Assembly (NCBI GenBank): GCA_905199225.1
Contig: CAJKFS010000011.1
Coordinates: 1 to 57,544, forward strand
DNA length: 57,544 nt
From: an uncultured Collinsella sp.
GTDB lineage: Bacteria > Actinomycetota > Coriobacteriia > Coriobacteriales > Coriobacteriaceae
Direction: 5' to 3'
This document shows, piece after piece, positions 39,411 to 48,285 of the stretch (the first letter of the stretch is position 1; each line of letters starts with the position of its first letter). A model generated the notes under the pieces. That model ran no database searches, was not told the origin of the DNA, and was given only the letters and a program-made list of their open reading frames with translations. The position numbers and the translations under genes are program-made.

Positions 39411-40748
39411 ATGAACCAGCAGAACATCGATTACGTACTCCGCTCCGTAGAGCAGCGTGACATCCGCTTTGTGCGTTTGTGGTTTGTCGACATTCTCGGC
39501 CGCCTCAAGAACTTTGCCATTAGCCCCGAGGACCTCGAGGTAGCTTTTGAGGAGGGTATTGGCTTTGACGGCTCCGCCATCGAGGGCTTTGCCACGCCCG
39601 AGGAAGCCGACATGCTGGCGTTTCCCGATGCTTCGACCTTCCAGATCCTGCCGTGGCGCCCGAGCCACAACGGCGTCGCCCGCGTGTTCTGCGACGTGTG
39701 CACTCCCGATTGCAAGCCCTTTACCGGCGATCCACGCGATGCCCTGCGCCGCATGTTCCGCAAGGCCGAGAAGGCTGGCTATCTGCTCAACGTGGGCGCC
39801 GAGCTGGAGTATTACTATTTCCCCGACGAGCACACGCCCGAGCCGCTCGACAACGTGGGCTACTTCGATCTTTCGGTGAGCGATGCCGCCCGCGACCTGC
39901 GCCGCAACACGGTCCTCACGCTCGAGAAGATGTCCGTGCCCGTGGAGTACACCTTCCACGCCGCCGGTCGCTCGCAGCACGGCATGAGCCTGCGCCACGC
40001 CGAGGCCCTGAGCATGTCCGACGCCATCACCACGGCCAAACTCATCATTAAGCAGCAGGCCTACGAGAGCGGTTGCCACGCCTCCTTTATGCCCAAGCCG
40101 TTGGCGGGCGAGGACGGCAGCGCCATGTTTTTGCATCAGTCGCTGTTCAACCACGACGGCAACAACGTCTTTTGGGGCGAGGACGACGAGAAGTACCATC
40201 TCTCCGATATCGCCAAGCACTATATGGCCGGCATCTTGGCGCACGCACGCGAAATCAGCGCCATCACCAACCCCACGGTCAACTCGTACAAGCGCATCAC
40301 TACGGGCGGCGACTCCGTGCCGCAGTACGCCACGTGGGGCCTGCGTAACCGCGCGAGTATGGTCCGCATTCCGGTCTACAAGCCCGGCAAGCAGCTGTCC
40401 ACGCGCATCGAGCTTCGTAGCCCCGACCCCATGGCCAATCCGTACCTGGTCAACGCCGTCACGCTGGCGGCTGGTCTCGATGGCATCGAGCGCAAGCTGG
40501 AGCTCCCGCCCGAGGCCACGGCCGAGACGCTCAAGCTCACCGACCGTCAGATGCTCGAGGCCGGCTACACGCCGCTGCCGCGCTCGCTCAAAGAGGCGCT
40601 CGACGTGTTTGAGGACTCGCAGTTTATGAAGGATGCCCTCGGCGAGCACATCCACAGTTTCTTCCTTAAAAAGAAGCGCGACGAGTGGCATAAGTTTGAG
40701 TCCACGATCACCGAGTGGGAGATTAAGCATTATCTGGCGAACTCCTAA
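39411..40748 (+). CDS. Glutamine synthetase type I homologue with altered active site
   Basis: 445 residues, GlnA type I-alpha length and order: N-terminal grasp domain with GIGFDGSAIEGF, then the catalytic barrel. Kept: ELE at 131-133, NPTVNSYKR, RNRASMVRIP and RIELRSPDPMANPYL. Lost: the stretch aligned to HHEVAPGQHEIDLRY reads FHAAGRSQHGMSLRH, so both metal-binding Glu are A184 and G191; the metal-binding His of GSGMHxHQSL is F240 (GSAMFLHQSL); the flexible-loop Glu of PGYEAP appears replaced (TTGGDSVP). Normal glutamine synthesis is doubtful; a regulatory or other ligase role is possible. GlnR follows 50 bp downstream. The ATG follows AAAGGGGAGC. Confidence 0.85.
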   Translation: MNQQNIDYVLRSVEQRDIRFVRLWFVDILGRLKNFAISPEDLEVAFEEGIGFDGSAIEGFATPEEADMLAFPDASTFQILPWRPSHNGVARVFCDVCTPDCKPFTGDPRDALRRMFRKAEKAGYLLNVGAELEYYYFPDEHTPEPLDNVGYFDLSVSDAARDLRRNTVLTLEKMSVPVEYTFHAAGRSQHGMSLRHAEALSMSDAITTAKLIIKQQAYESGCHASFMPKPLAGEDGSAMFLHQSLFNHDGNNVFWGEDDEKYHLSDIAKHYMAGILAHAREISAITNPTVNSYKRITTGGDSVPQYATWGLRNRASMVRIPVYKPGKQLSTRIELRSPDPMANPYLVNAVTLAAGLDGIERKLELPPEATAETLKLTDRQMLEAGYTPLPRSLKEALDVFEDSQFMKDALGEHIHSFFLKKKRDEWHKFESTITEWEIKHYLANS

Positions 40749-40798
40749 TCGCGCTGGCTTGTTCCAGTACGATTGAGCTCATTTCTTTGGAGGCCGAT

Positions 40799-41461
40799 AT
40801 GTCCGAAAAGAGTGCCCTGTTCATGGCGCGCACGACGCGCTTCCACGAGTTTGCCCGCAGCTTGACGACCACCCTGGGTGTCGAGGTGAGCCTGGCAACC
40901 CCCGATTCGCCGACTGCGGCGCACGACTTTGACCTGCTGATCCTCGACTCCGACGGCATCCGCAGCGACCGCATCGATCAGATTGCCAAGTGGCTTGACG
41001 ATCGCGGCGGTGTCCCCATGTTGGTGATCGTCGACGACGAGGCGCTCGGTACCTTGCGCCTGCCCAATCACGCGCATGCCGACTTTGTATGCCCCACGGC
41101 GACATCCAACGAGCTTAAGGCTCGTGCGCAGCGCCTGATGGGCGAGGAGGAGACCGTCGCCGCCGACGATGTGCTCAACATCGACAACCTCGAGATTAAC
41201 CTGGCTACCTACCAGGTGACGCTCGATAACGAGCCCATCGACCTGACGCTGATGGAGTACTCGCTGCTGAGCTTTTTGGCGACGCATCCCAACCGTGCCT
41301 ACAGCCGCGAGGTGCTGCTGCACCGCGTGTGGGGCTTTGAGTACTGCGGCGGCACGCGCACCGTCGACGTGCACATTCGACGCATCCGCTCCAAGGTGGG
41401 CCCGCAGATCGCGGCGCACATCACCACCGTCCGTGGCGTGGGTTATCTGTTTAAGGACTAG
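40799..41461 (+). CDS. glnR: GlnR-like orphan OmpR-family regulator
   Basis: 220 residues. In Streptomyces, GlnR is a non-phosphorylated OmpR-type master regulator of nitrogen genes. The N-terminal receiver keeps the fold (FDLLILDSDGIRS) but lacks the acidic pocket of true receivers. The C-terminal winged helix is very GlnR-like: NLEINLATYQVTLDNEPIDL, then LLHRVWGFEYCGGTRTVDVH and TTVRGVGYLF. No histidine kinase gene is nearby. Placement after a glutamine synthetase homologue supports nitrogen control. ATG at 40799 with TTTGGAGG upstream. Confidence 0.85.
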   Translation: MSEKSALFMARTTRFHEFARSLTTTLGVEVSLATPDSPTAAHDFDLLILDSDGIRSDRIDQIAKWLDDRGGVPMLVIVDDEALGTLRLPNHAHADFVCPTATSNELKARAQRLMGEEETVAADDVLNIDNLEINLATYQVTLDNEPIDLTLMEYSLLSFLATHPNRAYSREVLLHRVWGFEYCGGTRTVDVHIRRIRSKVGPQIAAHITTVRGVGYLFKD

Positions 41462-41465
41462 ATTT

Positions 41466-41502
41466 CCACCACAAAGGGGACAGGCACCTTCGTGGTGGTT
41501 TT
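41466..41502 (+). terminator. CCACCACAAAGG-type repeat, terminator of glnR
   Basis: CCACCACAAAGG pairs with CCTTCGTGGTGG (one wobble) and TTTTG follows. Same family as 55950 and 56637; the loop includes GGGGACAGG. Confidence 0.8.
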
Positions 41503-41616
41503 GCCGCATGCGTGGATCCCTTTCGAGTTTGCAGCAGAACTTAAGCCTTCCTAAAAGATTGCGTTCTCATACACGTTCGCCCGCATATTGGGGTACAACT
41601 CAACGTGAACAATGAT

Positions 41617-41646
41617 GGCCCGCCACATGTTTGGCGGGCCTTTGGT
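41617..41646 (+). terminator. Hairpin in front of the HtrA gene
   Basis: GGCCCGCCA pairs with TGGCGGGCC, followed by TTTGG. It ends 24 bases before the HtrA ATG, so it may be a leader attenuator rather than an upstream terminator. Confidence 0.65.
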
Positions 41647-41669
41647 TATTTGACGAAAGGATCGCAGCC

Positions 41670-43130
41670 ATGAGCGAGTACGATTCCCAGCGTCCCCAGG
41701 ATGCGGGCAACGCCGGCGAGACCCAGCAGCAGCCGCGTGTGCAGGTGGAGTCGACGCCTGCCGGCAGTAACATTCCCTACGTGCAGGCCTACGACACGCA
41801 GACCGGCAAGCCGCTGGGTGGCCAGCAGGTCGTGAACAAGCACACGGTGGTCAAGACCAAGACCAAAAAGCTGCCGATCTTTATTACGGCGCTTGCCGGC
41901 TGTGCCTGCGGCGCCCTACTGGTCATCGCGCTCATTATGAGTGGCACACTCAACATTGGCGGCGGCAAGAATGCCGTGACGGCGGGCGCTTCGGGTTCGT
42001 CGACGCAAAAGATTACGATTGATTCCGAGGACACCACGCTGGCCGAGGCCGTTTCTGCCAAGGCCCTGCCCTCCGTGGTTTCCATTACCGCCACTTCGAG
42101 CGGCGGCCAGAATGGCTCGCTTTCGCAGTCTGCCGACGAGTCGGATGGTTCGGGCAGCGTCGGTTCGGGCGTGGTGCTCGATACCGAGGGCCACATCCTC
42201 ACCAACAACCACGTGGTCGATGGTTACGACCAGTACGTGGTGACCATGGACGACGGCACCACCTACGAGGCCGAGTTCGTGGGCAACGATGCTTCGAGCG
42301 ACCTGGCCGTCATCAAGCTCAAGGACGCCGACGCCTCCAAGCTCACGCCGATCGAGATCGGTGACTCCTCCAAGCTCAACGTGGGCGAGTGGGTTATGGC
42401 CATCGGTTCGCCGTTCGGCAACGAGCAGTCTGTCTCCACGGGCATTGTGTCGGCGCTGTATCGCTCCACAGCCATGAGTTCTACCAGCGGTAACACCATC
42501 TATGCCAACATGATCCAGACCGATGCCGCCATCAACCCGGGCAACTCCGGTGGCGCGCTCGTCAACGACAACGGCGAGCTCGTGGGTATCAATTCGCTCA
42601 TCGAGAGCTACTCGGGCTCCAGCTCGGGCGTTGGTTTTGCTATTCCCGTTAACTACGCCAAGAACATTGCCGACCAGATCATCGGCGGTAAGACGCCGGT
42701 GCACCCGTACCTGGGGGCCACGCTTTCGAGCGTCAACGCGCTCAACGCCCGCACCAACAAGCTGAGCACCGATAGCGGCGCGTACGTGGCAAGCGTCGTC
42801 GAGGACGGTCCCGCCGCCAAGGCCGGCATCCAAGAGGGCGATGTCATTACCAAGCTGGGCGACGACGAGATTACGAGCGCCGACGGCCTGATCATCGCGC
42901 TGCGCAGTCACGAGGTGGGCGAGAAGGTCGAGATCACGCTCATGCGCGGTAAGGACGAGAAGAAGGTCACCGTTGAGCTGGGCTCCGACGAGGAGCTGCA
43001 GAACCAGCAGCGGGACGACAGTTCGACCGACACCGGCAACGGCGGTATTACCGACGAGCAGCTGCGCCAGTATCTGGAGGAGCTGCTGGGCCAGCAGGGC
43101 CAGGGTCAAGGCTACGGCCAGGGTTTCTAG
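41670..43130 (+). CDS. HtrA/DegP-like membrane-anchored serine protease
   Basis: 486 residues. A hydrophilic cytoplasmic N terminus of about 70 residues is followed by one membrane helix (LPIFITALAGCACGALLVIA), an extracellular trypsin-like domain and one PDZ domain. Catalytic triad: His in LTNNHVVDG, Asp in SSDLAVIKL, Ser in NPGNSGGAL. The PDZ covers about residues 355-445 (YVASVVEDGPAAKAGIQEGD). The tail is Gln/Gly-rich. It should degrade or refold misfolded secreted proteins. ATG at 41670 behind GAAAGG. Single gene with terminator. Confidence 0.93.
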   Translation: MSEYDSQRPQDAGNAGETQQQPRVQVESTPAGSNIPYVQAYDTQTGKPLGGQQVVNKHTVVKTKTKKLPIFITALAGCACGALLVIALIMSGTLNIGGGKNAVTAGASGSSTQKITIDSEDTTLAEAVSAKALPSVVSITATSSGGQNGSLSQSADESDGSGSVGSGVVLDTEGHILTNNHVVDGYDQYVVTMDDGTTYEAEFVGNDASSDLAVIKLKDADASKLTPIEIGDSSKLNVGEWVMAIGSPFGNEQSVSTGIVSALYRSTAMSSTSGNTIYANMIQTDAAINPGNSGGALVNDNGELVGINSLIESYSGSSSGVGFAIPVNYAKNIADQIIGGKTPVHPYLGATLSSVNALNARTNKLSTDSGAYVASVVEDGPAAKAGIQEGDVITKLGDDEITSADGLIIALRSHEVGEKVEITLMRGKDEKKVTVELGSDEELQNQQRDDSSTDTGNGGITDEQLRQYLEELLGQQGQGQGYGQGF

Positions 43131-43156
43131 CGAGCCGTTTCGCACATACCGATGCC

Positions 43157-43195
43157 AGAGGGGCTGTTCCGCCAACGCGGGGCGGCCCCTCTTTT
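43157..43195 (+). terminator. Terminator of the HtrA gene
   Basis: AGAGGGGC pairs with GCCCCTCT with a possible inner CCGCC/GGCGG pairing; TTTTCG follows. Confidence 0.82.
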
Positions 43196-43378
43196 CGTAC
43201 TGATCCCTTGGGGACGGAAGAAAACGGATTATTTAGAAATGGCAAGGGCATGGTTTGAACGCGCGATCCACCCCGGTCCGGCCGCTGCCGATTCGGTGCG
43301 GTTCGAAAGGGCTGTTCGGCGCCGTTGCGACCGGTGGTACTCTTGTATCCGTTTGAAATCGAGCGAAGGAGTGCCGCT

Positions 43379-45607
43379 ATGGAGCAATCGAGCCTGTTTG
43401 GTGACGGCGTGGACATCGATACCGAAACGCCCGCGAGCACGGATACCGCCGTACCGGCCGATGCCCGTGCCCAGGCGGCAGCGCGTGCGGCCGAGCTGCG
43501 CCACGAGCTCGATTACCACGCCTATCGCTACTACATGCTCGATGCGCCCGAGATCACGGACGCCGCCTTTGACAAGATGCTCGTTGAGCTGCAGGAAATT
43601 GAGGCCACCTACCCCGACCTGGTGACGCCCGACAGCTATACCCAGCGCGTGGGCGGGTACGTGAGCGAGCAGTTTACGCCGGTCACGCACATGGCACGCA
43701 TGTATTCCATGGACGATGCCATGGATCTGGACGAGCTCGACGCGTGGCTCCAGCGTACCGAGGATGCGCTCGGTGCCGGTAGCGTCACCTATACCTGCGA
43801 GCTTAAGATCGACGGTCTGGGCGTGGCGCTTACCTACCAAAACGGCACCTTTGTGCGCGCTGCCACGCGCGGCGATGGCACTACGGGCGAGGACGTGTCG
43901 CTCAACGTGCGCACCATCAAGGATGTGCCCATGCACCTGTCCGAGCCGGCGCTCGCCCACATGGGCGCCGACCGCGAGCGTACCATCGAGGTACGCGGCG
44001 AGGTCTACATGCCCAAGGGCAGCTTTGTGCGCCTGAATGAAGAGGCCGATGTCGAGGGCCGCGACCCCTTTGCCAACCCGCGCAACGCCGCCGCCGGCAG
44101 CCTGCGCCAAAAGGATCCCAAGGTCACGGCGCGCCGCGACCTGGCCACCTTTATCTACGCCATCGCCGATACCGACCCGCTGCACGTCCACAGCCAGCGC
44201 GAGTTTCTGGACTGGCTGCGCAGCGCCGGCTTTAGCGTCAACCCCAACGTGGCCCGTTGCGCCACGCCGGCCGAGGTTCACGAGTTCTGCGCCCAGGCGC
44301 TCGAACATCGCGGTGACCTGAACTACGACATCGACGGCGTGGTCGTAAAGGTGGACAGCTTCCAGCAGCAGCTCGACCTGGGCTTTACCGCCCGCGCGCC
44401 ACGCTGGGCCATTGCCTTTAAGTTCCCGCCCGAGGAAAAGCAGACCGTCCTGCGCGAGATTCGCATCCAGGTGGGCCGCACCGGTGTGCTCACGCCGGTC
44501 GCCGAGTTCGACCCGGTGACGGTTGCCGGCTCCACCATCGCGCGCGCCACGCTGCACAACATCGACGAGATCCGTCGCAAAAACGTGCGCGAGGGCGATA
44601 CCATCATCGTGCACAAGGCGGGCGACGTGATCCCGGAGGTCGTAGGCCCGGTGCTCGATAAGCGTCCGGCCGATTCGGTCGACTGGCACATGCCCGAGGT
44701 CTGCCCCGTGTGCGGCAGCCCCGTGGTCCACGAGGATGGCGAGGTGGCCTACCGCTGCGTCTCCATCGACTGCCCCGCGCAGCTCAAGGAGCGACTGCTT
44801 CACTGGGTGAGCCGCGGCTGCATGGACGTCGACGGCCTAGGCGACGAGATCGTCGACAAGATGATCGCCGCCGGGCTGATCCACGATGTCGCAGACTTCT
44901 ACCAGCTCACGGTCGACGACATCGCCGGCCTGGACACGGGCCGCGTGTACGCCAGCTCCAACAGCAAAAAGGGCGTCAAGAAGGGCGATCCCATTCCGGT
45001 GGGCCTCAAGACGGCCGAGAAAATCATCGCCGAGCTCAACAAGTCCAAGAGCCAGCCGCTCGGTCGCGTGCTGTTTGCCCTGGGCATCCGCCACGTGGGC
45101 AAGAGCGTGGGCGAGGTCATCGCCGAGCGATTCTTATCGATTGACAAGCTCATCTTGGCGAGCGAAGAGGACATCGCCGAGTGCGAGGGCATCGGTCCCA
45201 AGATTGCGGCGAGCGTCAAACAATTCCTGGCCGTGCCCGAGAACCTCGCCGTGCTGGAGCGCTTGCGTCAGGCGGGCCTGTCGCTTGAGGCCGACTTGGG
45301 AGCTGCACATGCACAGGCCGCAGCCGATGCCGGCGTAGCGGGCGAGCTCGCCGACGCACAGCCGCTCGCGGGCCTGACGTTTGTGCTGACCGGTACGCTC
45401 GTAAACCGCACGCGCGACGAGGCGGGTGCCGCGCTCAAGGTGCTCGGCGCTAAGGTTTCGGGCAGCGTGTCGAAGAAGACGAGCTACCTGGTCGCCGGTC
45501 CCAAGGCAGGCTCCAAGCTCACCAAGGCCGAGCAGCTTGGCGTGCCCGTGCTGGACGAGGACGCGCTCGAGCAGATTCTCGCTACCGGTGAGGTGCCAGA
45601 GGCGTAA
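43379..45607 (+). CDS. ligA: NAD-dependent DNA ligase LigA
   Basis: 742 residues. It seals nicks in replication and repair. Adenylation domain with the active-site Lys in CELKIDGLGVAL, followed by RGDGTTGEDV; OB fold; zinc finger with CPVCGSPV and CVSIDCPAQL; helix-hairpin-helix region (ECEGIGPKIAASV); C-terminal BRCT (LAGLTFVLTGTLVNRTRDEA). There is an N-terminal extension of about 40 residues (MEQSSLFGDGVDID...). ATG at 43379 follows CGAAGGAG. The stop overlaps the next small gene by one base. Confidence 0.97.
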   Translation: MEQSSLFGDGVDIDTETPASTDTAVPADARAQAAARAAELRHELDYHAYRYYMLDAPEITDAAFDKMLVELQEIEATYPDLVTPDSYTQRVGGYVSEQFTPVTHMARMYSMDDAMDLDELDAWLQRTEDALGAGSVTYTCELKIDGLGVALTYQNGTFVRAATRGDGTTGEDVSLNVRTIKDVPMHLSEPALAHMGADRERTIEVRGEVYMPKGSFVRLNEEADVEGRDPFANPRNAAAGSLRQKDPKVTARRDLATFIYAIADTDPLHVHSQREFLDWLRSAGFSVNPNVARCATPAEVHEFCAQALEHRGDLNYDIDGVVVKVDSFQQQLDLGFTARAPRWAIAFKFPPEEKQTVLREIRIQVGRTGVLTPVAEFDPVTVAGSTIARATLHNIDEIRRKNVREGDTIIVHKAGDVIPEVVGPVLDKRPADSVDWHMPEVCPVCGSPVVHEDGEVAYRCVSIDCPAQLKERLLHWVSRGCMDVDGLGDEIVDKMIAAGLIHDVADFYQLTVDDIAGLDTGRVYASSNSKKGVKKGDPIPVGLKTAEKIIAELNKSKSQPLGRVLFALGIRHVGKSVGEVIAERFLSIDKLILASEEDIAECEGIGPKIAASVKQFLAVPENLAVLERLRQAGLSLEADLGAAHAQAAADAGVAGELADAQPLAGLTFVLTGTLVNRTRDEAGAALKVLGAKVSGSVSKKTSYLVAGPKAGSKLTKAEQLGVPVLDEDALEQILATGEVPEA

Positions 45608-45786
45608 TGGATATCGAGAATCACAATTACTCGCAGGCGGAAGGGCATACGACGCGCTCCCAAACGCAGGCAAAAGAGCACCTGATGGCGCGAATTCGCG
45701 TTGCCGAGCGCGAGCGCGCGGCGGGCATGTCTTGCGATGCATTTGAGGCTTTGGCCGAGCTGGAAGCGATGTTCGGTCTAGCCTAG
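45607..45786 (+). CDS. Small hypothetical protein coupled to ligA
   Basis: 59 residues (MDIENHNYSQAEGHTTRSQT to the end ELEAMFGLA). The ATG overlaps the ligA stop (TAATG), which suggests translational coupling. The C-terminal half is predicted helical (MARIRVAERERAAG, then FEALAELEAMF). I do not recognise a family; the ending is reminiscent of small antitoxin-like or regulatory peptides but this is not evidence of function. Its 3' end overlaps the MerR stop on the other strand by 9 bp. Confidence 0.55.
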   Translation: MDIENHNYSQAEGHTTRSQTQAKEHLMARIRVAERERAAGMSCDAFEALAELEAMFGLA

Positions 45787-46623
45787 CGACAGAGGCACCG
45801 TGATCTGCGTTACGTAGGTCGCTGGGTCGTCGCTGATGATGTCGTCGATGAGAGCGATTTCGCGTGAGGGACCGGCAGGGGACAGGTCGCGCTCGTGCAT
45901 GTAGTCGAGCAGGCGCTCGTAGCGCGGGGCCGCCTGCCCGTGCGTGCCGCGGAAGCTTACGGTCAGGCAGCGTGCGGCGGGCCGAACTTCGAGATCCCCC
46001 AGGTAATCGTCCGTGTCATCGAGCAGCAGAAAGACCTCGTCGTAGCCATCGAAGTCGCCGACGGAAAGGCGCTCGGGCGCGATGCCCACGCCCAAGTTGC
46101 CGGGAAAGACAAAGGTCTCGTGCTGCCCTTTTTGCAGCTGACGGATCTGCCACTCCAGCGCATAGGCGTCGGTAGGGTTGACGCGTTCACGCAGTACGGC
46201 GCATCGAAGCTCGGGTGCCTCGGTCTCGCGGATGGTGTCGAGCTCGGCATTCAAAGCGTCTCGCAACAAGACAAGCCGGTCATCGATCTTGCGCGACACG
46301 CGTTCGAGTTCGCGGCGCTTGCGCTCGATGAGCTCCTGCTGCTGGGCCAGTTGCCGCTGCATCAGATTCACGTCGCGCGTGGCGACAAACTCGCGTATCT
46401 GCGCCAATGGCAAGTCAAGAACGCGCAGGTTGCTGATGGTGTTGAGGGTGGAGAGCTGTCGCGCTCCATAGTATCGATAGCCGCTTGCGGGGTCGATATG
46501 CGCCGGCTCCAGCAAGCCCATCTGCTCGTAATGGCGCAGCGTGCCCACACTCAGGTTAAACAGGCGCGCCACCTCGCCAATGCGGAGCAGGCCGTCGGTA
46601 TGTTCGCTGGACGTGTCAGTCAC
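45778..46623 (-). CDS. MerR-family regulator with GyrI-like effector domain (BmrR type)
   Basis: 281 residues. N-terminal MerR winged helix (LLRIGEVARLFNLSVGTLRHYEQMGLLEP, then DPASGYRYYGARQLSTLN), a coiled coil at about residues 85-125, and a C-terminal ligand domain of the GyrI/BmrR type. Start is GTG at 46623 behind GAAAGGAG. It follows the MATE gene by 56 bp in the same direction and probably activates it in response to drugs, as BmrR does for its pump. A MerR-style promoter lies before the MATE gene. Confidence 0.9.
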   Translation of the reverse strand: MTDTSSEHTDGLLRIGEVARLFNLSVGTLRHYEQMGLLEPAHIDPASGYRYYGARQLSTLNTISNLRVLDLPLAQIREFVATRDVNLMQRQLAQQQELIERKRRELERVSRKIDDRLVLLRDALNAELDTIRETEAPELRCAVLRERVNPTDAYALEWQIRQLQKGQHETFVFPGNLGVGIAPERLSVGDFDGYDEVFLLLDDTDDYLGDLEVRPAARCLTVSFRGTHGQAAPRYERLLDYMHERDLSPAGPSREIALIDDIISDDPATYVTQITVPLSLG

Positions 46624-46679
46624 GGGATCGCTCCTTTCGGCAGAAAGCGGGACAGGGTTGCTAGGCTTGCGTCGCCCCG

Positions 46680-48026
46680 CTACGCCACCAGCTTGTCAAA
46701 AGTGCCACGTCGGTTGAGCACCGTAAACGCCACCACGCAAATGGCTGCCGACAGAATCGACCCGCACGGCGAGGCGATGCCCATGGGAAACAGCGTGTCG
46801 GAATAGGCGTTCGACAGCAGCCATGCGCCAGGCACGCGAATGAGCGCTACGGCCAGCACGTTGTGCGCAAAGCCGATGTAGCTCTTGCCGTACGCAGCGA
46901 AAAAGCCGCTAAAGCAAATGTGAATGCCGGCAAAGATCGCGTCGAAAATATAGCTCCGCATATAGCCGGTGCCGGCTGCGACCACCGCGGCGTCCTTGGC
47001 AAAAAAGCCGAGAAACGCCGGTGCCACCAGCCACATGAGCGCCGTGATCAGGCAACCGTACACCACCGAGATGGTCATGGCGTCCTTGAGCACCTGACGT
47101 GCGCGGTCGCCCTTGCCCGCGCCGGCGTTTTGCGCCGTGAGCGCGCTGACGGTGGCGCCCATGGAGCTCGGCACGATGAACAAAAAGCTGATCATCTTCT
47201 CGACCAGGCCCACGGCGGCGGCGTCGACCAGCCCGCGGTGGTTGGCGATAACAGTGATGAACATAAACGCCACCTGGATGCAGCCGTCCTGCACGGCCAC
47301 GGGCACGCCAATCTTAAGGATGCTGCCGAGTACCTGGGGCTGCGGACGCAGGTCGCTGCGCTTGACGTGGATGTTTGTGCGGCGGCTCTTGAGCCAGACG
47401 AGTGCGAGGGCAACACTTGCCGTCTGCGCGATCACCGTGCCAAGCGCCGCGCCCACGGGGCCGAGCCCCATGTGGCCAATGAGCAGAAAGTCGAGCGCGA
47501 TGTTGATGACGCACGCCACGCCGATCACATACATGGGCGAGCGCGAATCGCCCAGGCCGCGAAAGATGGCCGAGAGGATGTTGTATGCGGCGATACACGG
47601 AATGCCGATAAAACAGATGCGCAGGTAGGCGGCAGTGCCCTCGACGGCTTCGGTCGGCGTGCCGATGAGTGCCACGATCTGCGGGCACAGCGCGAGCAAG
47701 AGCACGGCCAACACCACCGAGACGCCCATAAAGAGCGTGATGGTGTTGCCGATGGCGGCCTCGGCGCGGTCGAAGCGGCGCGAGCCCACGGCGTGGCCGA
47801 CGATGACGGTCGTTCCCATGGCCAGACCCACGAGCGTCACGGTAATGATATAGAGCGTCTGCGCGCCATTGCCCACGGCGGTGATGCCGGCGGCGCCGCT
47901 AAACTGTCCGATAAAGTACAGGTCGGCCATGCCGTAGAGCATCTGCAAAAAGTACGAGAGCATATAAGGCAGGGCGAAGACCGCGATGGTCTTGAGGACG
48001 TTGCCGCGTGTGAGGTCGTGTTCCAT
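46680..48026 (-). CDS. MATE-family multidrug efflux transporter
   Basis: 448 residues, twelve membrane segments in two six-helix halves. It expels cationic drugs against Na+ or H+. MATE features: DLTRGNVLKTIAVFALPYML at the start, MLYGMADLYFIGQFSGA, GNGAQTLYIITVTLVGLAMGT, RGLGDSRSPMYV in the first half and GAGKGDRARQVLKDA in the second. ATG at 48026. Together with the MerR gene it forms a drug-response unit; a 19-bp-spacer promoter lies about 40 bp upstream. Confidence 0.93.
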   Translation of the reverse strand: MEHDLTRGNVLKTIAVFALPYMLSYFLQMLYGMADLYFIGQFSGAAGITAVGNGAQTLYIITVTLVGLAMGTTVIVGHAVGSRRFDRAEAAIGNTITLFMGVSVVLAVLLLALCPQIVALIGTPTEAVEGTAAYLRICFIGIPCIAAYNILSAIFRGLGDSRSPMYVIGVACVINIALDFLLIGHMGLGPVGAALGTVIAQTASVALALVWLKSRRTNIHVKRSDLRPQPQVLGSILKIGVPVAVQDGCIQVAFMFITVIANHRGLVDAAAVGLVEKMISFLFIVPSSMGATVSALTAQNAGAGKGDRARQVLKDAMTISVVYGCLITALMWLVAPAFLGFFAKDAAVVAAGTGYMRSYIFDAIFAGIHICFSGFFAAYGKSYIGFAHNVLAVALIRVPGAWLLSNAYSDTLFPMGIASPCGSILSAAICVVAFTVLNRRGTFDKLVA

Positions 48027-48067
48027 GGGCGGGCACTTTCTGGCTTGGTTCGTTTACGTACCAGTGT

Positions 48068-48098
48068 AGTGAAAACCCTACAACGATTGTAGAGTCAA
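48068..48098 (-). promoter_or_regulatory. MerR-type promoter of the MATE-merR unit
   Basis: On the minus strand -35 TTGACT (48093-48098) and -10 TTCACT (48068-48073) are separated by 19 bp, the long spacer typical of MerR-controlled promoters. The spacer holds the palindrome CTACAATCGTTGTAG (48078-48092), close to BmrR/Mta-type sites. Confidence 0.82.
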
Positions 48099-48197
48099 GG
48101 TTCATGTGCCAGTAGGGAGAAAATTTCTCGCCTTCAATCATTTCCATTTGAATACGGTCGCGCGCCGCGCGGGCTTAGCGCCTGCGCCGGCCTTATA

Positions 48198-48246
48198 GAA
48201 ATCGATTTCGGAACACTTGACACGCCCGCTCGGCGCGCAATAATAC
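48198..48246 (+). promoter_or_regulatory. Promoter of the ABC exporter operon with upstream palindrome
   Basis: -35 TTGACA (48217-48222), 18-base spacer, -10 TAATAC (48241-48246). The perfect 12-base palindrome GAAATCGATTTC (48198-48209) lies just upstream and may bind an activator or repressor. Confidence 0.65.
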
Positions 48247-48285
48247 GTGCGTTTGCGAACAACGTTTGATGGGGGTTGAACCTGC

